Shown piece after piece: positions 6,504 to 10,941 of a stretch of DNA of 10,941 nt (within the stretch, counting starts at the first letter, position 1; each line of letters begins with the position of its first letter). Source of the DNA: an uncultured Collinsella sp. (GTDB lineage Bacteria; Actinomycetota; Coriobacteriia; Coriobacteriales; Coriobacteriaceae); the NCBI GenBank assembly GCA_900546085.1, contig URBS01000074.1, positions 1 through 10,941 of the forward strand, in the 5' to 3' direction. The notes beneath the pieces are model-generated. The model was not told where the DNA came from. It saw nothing but the letters and a program-made list of their open reading frames with translations, and did not search any database. A program made the translations under genes and the position numbers.

Positions 6504-7175
6504 CTACAGCAGCACGTCGGCAAGCGGACGCTTGGGTACGTGGTGCACCTGCGCCTCGTCGCGCCAATAATTGATGGAGCCGTCGGGGTTGGAATCGATC
6601 GCATCGATCACCTGTGTCTCGGCCGGAACGCCAAAGGCCATGATCAGCTTGAGCTCATACTTGTCGTTATCGAGCCCCATGGCATCGATCGCACGGGGCG
6701 TAAAGGCCTTGAACATGCAGGCTGCCACCTCGGGCGTGGCGCTGCGGGCGGCGAGCATCATCGTCTGCGCGGCAATGCCCGTGTCGACCTCGGTAATGGG
6801 AGCGGCGGGCTTGCCCGGAACGGCGCGCTCGGCAAGAATCGCGATGTAGCCGGTCGGGCGCTCACCCTCGGCAGGACCCGGCCAGTCCTCAAGTGCGCCG
6901 GCCCATGCGAGCTCGTCAAATACACGCGCGCAATCCTCGGCACCGCTCACCACGTGAAAACGCAGACGCTGAGCATTGGCGCCGCAGGGAGCCAGGTGCG
7001 CCAGTTCCGCCAGCTCGAGCAAAAACTCGCGCGGCACGCGCATGGACTCGTCAAAGCGACGGCACGTACGGGCACGACGGACCAGCGCATCAAACGCTTC
7101 CAGACCGAGCTTTTCGCAACCTTGCTTTGCCATCGATTCGACACTCGACGGTGCCTCGGGAACTGCTTCGTTCAT
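6504..7175 (-). CDS. Nitroreductase family flavoprotein
   Basis: A 223-residue FMN-dependent oxidoreductase of the nitroreductase superfamily, which uses NAD(P)H to reduce nitro compounds, quinones or related substrates. Seen in sequence: RRARTCRRFDE (33-43), the Arg-rich FMN phosphate region; LAPCGANAQRLRFHVV (61-76), in the position of the family's APSa.N.Qpw.f motif; D131 in DTGIAAQTMMLAA (131-143), the dimer-interface helix; and HHVPKRPLADVL (211-222) at the C-terminus, matching the family's closing KR.l.di motif. A cysteine at 64 replaces the usual serine. Methionine at 7175 is taken as start because it is the first ATG before the domain, with GGGGGT about 5-10 bases upstream; a start 14 codons later (MAKQGCEKLG) is an alternative. 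It heads a minus-strand set with the two histidine phosphatases. The natural substrate cannot be told from sequence. Confidence 0.88.
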   Translation of the reverse strand: MNEAVPEAPSSVESMAKQGCEKLGLEAFDALVRRARTCRRFDESMRVPREFLLELAELAHLAPCGANAQRLRFHVVSGAEDCARVFDELAWAGALEDWPGPAEGERPTGYIAILAERAVPGKPAAPITEVDTGIAAQTMMLAARSATPEVAACMFKAFTPRAIDAMGLDNDKYELKLIMAFGVPAETQVIDAIDSNPDGSINYWRDEAQVHHVPKRPLADVLL

Positions 7176-7203
7176 AGGGACCCCCAATACAAGCCAATTG
7201 TCC

Positions 7204-7222
7204 TTAGAAAAATCTAACCTAA
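7204..7222 (-). promoter_or_regulatory. Possible metal-repressor half-site upstream of the nitroreductase
   Basis: On the plus strand 7214-7222 reads CTAACCTAA, one exact half of the DtxR/IdeR consensus, and 7204-7217 is a small dyad (TTAGA, four A, TCTAA). The second DtxR half is not at the proper spacing, so this is a weak candidate. It sits about 30-45 bases upstream of the nitroreductase ATG, within the 235-bp divergent gap to the HdeD gene. I see no convincing sigma-70 promoter pair elsewhere in that gap. Confidence 0.22.
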
Positions 7223-7410
7223 AACGTAGGCAATAACGAACAGGGCTGCAATGTTCTACACCTGTTGAATAGAAAATCGCGACGTGGGGAACAACGGGAA
7301 CAATTCGGGACCTTTGGGTTACGTTTCGCCCTCCCCAACCCATACGCCAGCGCCTTTAGGCGATACTGGTTGTGACGATCAAGGCTTACGCCGCACGGAA
7401 AGGAGACATT

Positions 7411-8013
7411 ATGGGCATCTTTAAGAACGATGACCAAAAATCGAGCCAGTTTGGATTTGACGAGAAAAGCATGGCGGGCAAAGCCGTCAAGGCCGTACGC
7501 TGGATCTACGCCATCACGGGCGTCTTAGCACTCATTGCTGGTATCGCGCTGCTTTTTGCACCTGCCAAGTCCCTCGTCTTTTTGACGACTGTCCTGGGTT
7601 TTTACTTTGTAATCACTGCTGCCATCAGACTGTTCACTGCCATTTTTGAGCCGCTGCTGCCCACCGGCTGGCGCGTGACGAGCATCATCTCCAACCTACT
7701 CATTATCTTGGGCGGCGTCATAATCCTGCGCAACCAGGCCTTCTCGACCGCGACGCTCACCACGATGGTGGTTATCGTGGCCGGCTTTGGCTGGATTGTC
7801 GAAGGTGTCATGTCCATTCTGGAGTCCGAGCTTTCGTCCAACCGCGCCCTCGCCATCCTGAGCGGCGCACTTTCCATCATCGCCGGCATGTTCGTGTTTA
7901 TCTATCCGCTGTGGTCGGCCAAGATGCTCGTCATCTTTAGCGGCGCCGCGCTGCTGGTGTTTGGCGTAACGCTGATTGTTCGTGCTATTCAATTTGGCAA
8001 ACTGGTGCACTAG
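7411..8013 (+). CDS. HdeD/DUF308 family membrane protein
   Basis: A 200-residue integral membrane protein of the HdeD (DUF308) family, a group first known for acid-resistance association in enterics but of undefined mechanism. After a hydrophilic N-terminus of about 28 residues there are six hydrophobic segments at roughly 31-51, 54-77, 89-107, 114-135, 145-165 and 168-192, arranged as three hairpins, as usual for the family. Repeating features are G-rich turns such as ITGVLALIAGIALL, NLLIILGGVIIL and ILSGALSIIAGMFV, consistent with internal triplication. The start ATG has an excellent ribosome binding site, AAGGAGA, 5 bases away; longer in-frame N-termini are not needed. The next gene begins on the base after the stop codon, so expression is coupled. 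The product acts in the cytoplasmic membrane. Confidence 0.88.
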   Translation: MGIFKNDDQKSSQFGFDEKSMAGKAVKAVRWIYAITGVLALIAGIALLFAPAKSLVFLTTVLGFYFVITAAIRLFTAIFEPLLPTGWRVTSIISNLLIILGGVIILRNQAFSTATLTTMVVIVAGFGWIVEGVMSILESELSSNRALAILSGALSIIAGMFVFIYPLWSAKMLVIFSGAALLVFGVTLIVRAIQFGKLVH

Positions 8014-8496
8014 ATGCCGCGAACGCTCTTTATTGATGCAGACGCCTGCCCGGTCACGCGCGAGTCGATTGACTGCGCGCGGCGAGCGGGCGTCGCCGTT
8101 ATTATCGCCGGCAACAGCACACAAAACCTGGAACGGCACATTCGCCGCGACGACCCGCGCGATGCCGAGCACGCGCGACGCGGCTTTTGGGTCACGACGC
8201 TCGATGTGAGCGTGGGCGCCGACAGCGCCGACTTTGCCATTGTCGAACGCCTGCAGGCGGGCGACGTGGTCGTGACGCAGGACATTGGCTTGGCAAGCAT
8301 GGTGCTCGGGCGCGATGCCGCAGCTATCGGTGTGCGCGGGCGCGTCTACGACAAAGCGACCATCGACATGCAGCTGTTTATTCGCCACGAGGAAAAGAAG
8401 GTGCGCCGCGCCGGCGGACGCACTCGCGGACCGGCGGCATTTACCAGCGAAGATCGCGCCCGCTTTAAACGCAACCTCACCGAGCTGCTGCGCTAA
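8014..8496 (+). CDS. YaiI/YqxD family protein (DUF188, UPF0178)
   Basis: A 160-residue protein of the conserved YaiI/YqxD family, which has a PIN/NYN-like fold and is thought to be a nuclease-like protein, though activity has not been settled as far as I know. The family signatures are clear: LFIDADACPVTRE (5-17) with acidic D8 and D10, VGADSADFAIVERLQAGDVVVTQDIGLAS (67-95) containing D70, D73 and D90, and the C-terminal RTRGPAAFTSEDRARF (136-151). Its ATG immediately follows the TAG of the HdeD gene and no separate ribosome binding site is visible, so translation is probably by re-initiation from the upstream gene. The convergent metal exporter ends only 19 bases downstream, with no terminator hairpin between them. 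Confidence 0.92.
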   Translation: MPRTLFIDADACPVTRESIDCARRAGVAVIIAGNSTQNLERHIRRDDPRDAEHARRGFWVTTLDVSVGADSADFAIVERLQAGDVVVTQDIGLASMVLGRDAAAIGVRGRVYDKATIDMQLFIRHEEKKVRRAGGRTRGPAAFTSEDRARFKRNLTELLR

Positions 8497-8515
8497 CCAA
8501 GGTAGATTTTTGGGC

Positions 8516-9604
8516 TTAGAGACCAAAGGCGGAGAGAACGAGTCCCCAGCCGGCGCCGATGACGTACATCATGACCAGAAACAGGGCGTTTTCGCGAGCG
8601 CTGCGGTTGGTGCGGAACAGCACCAGGTAGCCCACGCCAGCGGAAATGAGCGTGCCGGCGAGCATCGGGGCCAGCTGCAGCGCGCCTTCCAGGTACAGCT
8701 GCGTAATGACTACGCTCGCTGAGCAGTTGGGGATCAGGCCGACAAGCGCCGAGCCCAGGACGGCGAGCGTCTCATTGCCGCGCAGGAACTGCTCGATTGC
8801 GGACTCGCCAAAGGCCTCGAGGACGGCGACCAGAATCAACGTCACCAGGAAAATAAATGCCGATACCTGCACGGTATGCGAGATGGCGCTGCGGATAATC
8901 GACAGGACAGGAGCGCCTTCGTGGGAGTGGGAGTGACCGTGGTCATGATGGTGTTCATGCTCGCCCTCATGTTCGTGATCGTGGCCATGTCCGTGTTCGT
9001 GCTCGTCCTCGTCTTCATCACAACCGCAATGGTCACGCTCGCACAACTCGTGGATATGGTCGGCGCTCACGCCCGCCTCGGCAACCTCGTCGATGATGTC
9101 ACCGCCAGTGTGGTCGTCGTGCGCACAGTTCACATGAGCCGGATTGGCAGCAGTCCCCAACACGGTACGGCGAATCGCCGCATGCGCGCGGGCATTACGA
9201 CGAAGGCCGCGGATAGCCGCATCCACGATAAAGCCCGTGACCAGAGCGATCAGCGCCTTCGAGGCGAGCAGCATCGCCATGGTCTGCACGGGAACTTGCT
9301 CGGCGAGCAACAGCGGCAGCATCTCGTCTGAGGTCGAGAGGAACACCGCAACCAGCGTGCCCAGCGTCACGACGCGACCGGCGTACAGCGTGGCCGCCAT
9401 GGCCGAAAAGCCGCACTGCGGCACCATGCCCAGCAACGAGCCAACCACGGGGCCGGCGGCGCCCGCGCGCTTGATAGCGCCGTTGACGCGGTCGCCCGCC
9501 ACATGCTCCAGCGTCTCGAGGGCAAGATACGTCACCAACAAAAACGGCACCAGGGACAGCGTGTCCTTGCCGGCGTCGAGCAGAATATCAATCAGTAAAT
9601 CCAT
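8516..9604 (-). CDS. ArsP_2-type putative heavy-metal (manganese/arsenic) exporter with His-rich loop
   Basis: A 362-residue polytopic membrane protein of the family annotated as putative manganese transporter or arsenic efflux protein (ArsP_2 type). About eight hydrophobic segments are visible: 14-35, 52-75, 78-97, 107-128, then after a long loop 240-265, 277-302, 308-330 and 338-360. The two halves carry matching signatures, GMVPQCGFSAMAATLYAG (59-76) and GLIPNCSASVVITQLYLEG (289-307), pointing to an ancient internal duplication; the paired P-x-C motifs are good candidates for the metal pathway. The first half also has STSDEMLP (90-97). The central loop (about 129-237) contains cysteines (CERDHCGC, 188-195) and 14 histidines between 202 and 228, a likely metal-binding or sensing segment. 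ATG 9604 has AAAGG about 12 bases upstream. It is divergent from the exonuclease and has its own promoter and palindrome. The exported ion cannot be settled from sequence. Confidence 0.82.
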   Translation of the reverse strand: MDLLIDILLDAGKDTLSLVPFLLVTYLALETLEHVAGDRVNGAIKRAGAAGPVVGSLLGMVPQCGFSAMAATLYAGRVVTLGTLVAVFLSTSDEMLPLLLAEQVPVQTMAMLLASKALIALVTGFIVDAAIRGLRRNARAHAAIRRTVLGTAANPAHVNCAHDDHTGGDIIDEVAEAGVSADHIHELCERDHCGCDEDEDEHEHGHGHDHEHEGEHEHHHDHGHSHSHEGAPVLSIIRSAISHTVQVSAFIFLVTLILVAVLEAFGESAIEQFLRGNETLAVLGSALVGLIPNCSASVVITQLYLEGALQLAPMLAGTLISAGVGYLVLFRTNRSARENALFLVMMYVIGAGWGLVLSAFGL

Positions 9605-9647
9605 GACGGATGGAACCTTTCGTGTCTTTCGGCAACATTGTAAAAGT

Positions 9648-9664
9648 CCTAGCGGTCAACTAGG
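9648..9664. promoter_or_regulatory. Candidate operator palindrome at the exporter transcription start
   Basis: CCTAG (9648-9652), seven bases, then CTAGG (9660-9664) form a perfect 5-bp dyad. It lies immediately downstream of the predicted minus-strand -10 box, so it would cover the transcription start of the metal exporter. That placement is typical of repressor operators; the sequence recalls but does not match the MntR/DtxR consensus. Confidence 0.45.
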
Positions 9665-9666
9665 GT

Positions 9667-9694
9667 ATTGTAGTTGTCCCGGGCGTTGTGCCAA
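9667..9694 (-). promoter_or_regulatory. Sigma-70-type promoter for the metal exporter
   Basis: Read on the minus strand, TTGGCA (9694-9689) and TACAAT (9672-9667) are separated by 16 bases, a close match to the -35/-10 consensus. The implied start near 9660 leaves a leader of about 55 bases before the ATG, too short for a manganese (yybP-ykoY) riboswitch. Confidence 0.55.
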
Positions 9695-9775
9695 TAGTTG
9701 CCCATGGTAAACTATCATCTCGCCACAACTCAGTAACCCCGAGCCGCGCGACGCGGCCCGTCCAAGGAGCAGCCT

Positions 9776-10744
9776 ATGAACGTTTCGCAAGCACTCGAAT
9801 ACGAGCGCCAGCCGTTTATCCCCATGTTTATCTATGGCGATCACGGCGCCATGGAGTCCGAGCGCCAGAAGGGCGAGGAGGCCCTCAAGGCGCTCGAAAC
9901 CGAGTACTTTACCGCCGAGGGCGACCCCGGTTTCGACTTTGCCACCGTGCGCGACCTGGCCGACCGCAACCGCGACCTGTGCGACCAGATCGGCGAGGCG
10001 CGCCTGCGCAACGTGACGCCCGCGACGCTTTCGCGCGGCCTGTCCGATGCCGACACCTGCGCCGCCATCGGCAAGATGCAAAAGCGCACCGCCGCGTCGG
10101 TCATGCGCGAGATCCGCGGCGACCGCGACGCGCTCGGCGTGGCCTACGCCCGTAAGCCCATGCAGGGCACCGTGCTCGGTATCGACATCGAGACCACCGG
10201 CCGTGCACCCGAACGCGGTTATATCATCAACGTCGGCTGGGAGATCATGGAACTCACCAGCGACGCCGTCCCGCACGATGCCGAGGCGCACTACTGTGGC
10301 CTGCCCGACATCTACCGCGGCGAGGATGTGCCGCTATCGAACATCCATCACATTACTTGGGACGACATCGACGGCAAAAAGCCGTTCCGCGAGAACAAAG
10401 AGCTGCAAAAGCAGCTGCTCAAGCTTATGAAGAAGTACCCGTACATGGCACACAACGCCGCCTTTGAGGACAGCTGGTTCAAGATCCACCTGGACGGCTA
10501 CGCCGAGGCACGCCGCGCCGGCAAGATCATCGTCATCGACTCGCGCCAGATCTGCCGCAGCCTGGACGCCGACGTGCGCTCGCTCCCCCGCGAGTCCGCC
10601 CCAGCCGCGCTCGAGAACTGGGCGCGCCGCCGTGGAACCCTCGCCGCCGACGCCAACGAGCAGCACCTGGGCTTGGACGACACCGACCTCATGCTCCGCA
10701 CCGTCCAAGCCGAGTTCAACCTCAAGAACCTATTCGCGAAATAA
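9776..10744 (+). CDS. DEDDh 3'-5' exonuclease with unrecognised N-terminal domain
   Basis: A 322-residue protein with an RNase T/DnaQ-like exonuclease domain from about 130 to the end. The catalytic set is visible: D137 and E139 in LGIDIETTG (ExoI), D232 in HNAAFEDSWF (ExoII), and H297 with D302 in EQHLGLDDTD (ExoIII), which makes it DEDDh type; two metal ions would be used to remove nucleotides from 3' ends of DNA or RNA. The spacing between motifs is normal. The first ~130 residues (MNVSQALEYERQPFIPMF...) are hydrophilic, rich in charged helix and match no domain I know; they include IPMFIYGD (15-22) and a run of DLADRNRDLCDQIGEARLRN (60-79). AAGGAG lies 6 bases before the ATG. The gene is divergent from the exporter and is followed by a strong terminator, so it is probably monocistronic. 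A role in DNA repair or RNA turnover cannot be separated by sequence alone. Confidence 0.88.
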   Translation: MNVSQALEYERQPFIPMFIYGDHGAMESERQKGEEALKALETEYFTAEGDPGFDFATVRDLADRNRDLCDQIGEARLRNVTPATLSRGLSDADTCAAIGKMQKRTAASVMREIRGDRDALGVAYARKPMQGTVLGIDIETTGRAPERGYIINVGWEIMELTSDAVPHDAEAHYCGLPDIYRGEDVPLSNIHHITWDDIDGKKPFRENKELQKQLLKLMKKYPYMAHNAAFEDSWFKIHLDGYAEARRAGKIIVIDSRQICRSLDADVRSLPRESAPAALENWARRRGTLAADANEQHLGLDDTDLMLRTVQAEFNLKNLFAK

Positions 10745-10809
10745 CCGATCCATCTGCGGGAGCGCCTGCCAGGCACAGCGCAATCCGTCTGGGCACACCG
10801 GCACGCAGT

Positions 10810-10847
10810 AAACTAGGGCGCAGCCTTATGGCTGCACCCTAGTTTTC
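10810..10847 (+). terminator. Rho-independent terminator after the exonuclease
   Basis: AAACTAGGG (10810-10818) pairs with CCCTAGTTT (10837-10845); inside, GCAGCC (10820-10825) pairs with GGCTGC (10830-10835) around a TTAT loop, with one C/A mismatch between the two helices. T residues follow on the plus strand, and the A/T base pairs at the foot extend the tract. It lies about 65 bases after the exonuclease stop. Confidence 0.85.
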
Positions 10848-10911
10848 ATCAAAACGAGCAAATACGCGTGCTTCACATAGTCGGCAGGTAGCGCGCAGAG
10901 ATGTGGTGTAA

Positions 10912-10941
10912 GAGGCGGGGAATGCCCCGCCTCCGCCCTTT
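10912..10941. terminator. Second GC-rich hairpin at the window end
   Basis: GAGGCGGGG (10912-10920) pairs perfectly with CCCCGCCTC (10925-10933) across an AATG loop, followed by CGCCCTTT at the window edge. It could be a terminator of a gene beyond the right edge (read from the other strand) or a back-up for the exonuclease. The T tract is cut by the edge, so its direction cannot be judged. Between the two hairpins (10848-10911) I see no gene. Confidence 0.4.

Noticed and set aside
7696..8526. 276-residue minus-strand open frame across HdeD and YaiI
   Set aside because: Shadow of two well-recognised plus-strand genes; no credible start or motif.
8910..9020. Repetitive-looking DNA that might be a tandem repeat or CRISPR-like array
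   Set aside because: It encodes the His/Glu/Asp-rich loop of the exporter in frame; there are no regular repeat-spacer units.
9605..9660. Manganese (yybP-ykoY) riboswitch upstream of the exporter
   Set aside because: The leader from the predicted start is only about 55 bases and shows none of the expected long paired structure.
9656..10291. 211-residue minus-strand open frame overlapping the exporter promoter and the exonuclease
   Set aside because: It covers the divergent promoter region and the exonuclease N-terminus in antisense, with shadow-like composition.
10848..10911. Possible short coding end before the TAA at 10909
   Set aside because: The in-frame stretch is bounded by a TAG at 10840 inside the terminator, leaving about 22 codons without start signal or recognisable product.

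Overview
The window reads as a stretch of chromosome from a high-GC anaerobic actinobacterium of the Coriobacteriia, most like Collinsella. That assignment is an inference from the GC-rich third codon positions, the AAGGAG-type ribosome binding sites, the short ACT-domain SerA and the general gene content; no rRNA or marker gene is present. The region is densely coded: eleven protein genes (one cut by the left edge) and no RNA genes, CRISPR array or intact transposase.

Layout. Positions 1-1600 hold the end of serC and a complete short-form serA on the plus strand, the first two steps of the phosphorylated serine pathway, closed by a strong terminator. Next comes an AT-rich gap with a ~190 bp element bounded by 36-nt imperfect inverted repeats (MITE-like, family unknown), followed on the minus strand by an unrecognised ~350-residue protein whose C-terminal third looks like a PD-(D/E)XK nuclease fold. 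Plus-strand genes resume with an M20 metallopeptidase and a shortened DUF1015-like protein, ending in a strong two-way hairpin terminator. From 7175 down to 5225 a minus-strand set encodes a nitroreductase and two tandem histidine phosphatases. A divergent plus-strand pair follows: an HdeD/DUF308 membrane protein and a YaiI/YqxD (DUF188) protein whose start codon directly follows the previous stop. Last come a minus-strand ArsP_2-type metal exporter with a histidine-rich loop and, divergent from it, a DEDDh 3'-5' exonuclease with an unrecognised N-terminal domain, then another strong terminator.

How it fits together. serC and serA make phosphoserine, but no classical serB is visible. Nearby are two histidine phosphatases, a superfamily that includes known phosphoserine phosphatases, and a degenerate DUF1015 relative; one of these, or a gene elsewhere, could supply the last step. 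The metal exporter has a good promoter on its own strand with a palindrome at the expected transcription start, which suggests metal-responsive repression. The points most worth a second look are the inverted-repeat element, the nuclease-like protein beside it, the altered SerA active site, the DUF1015 remnant, and the candidate operators upstream of the exporter and the peptidase.
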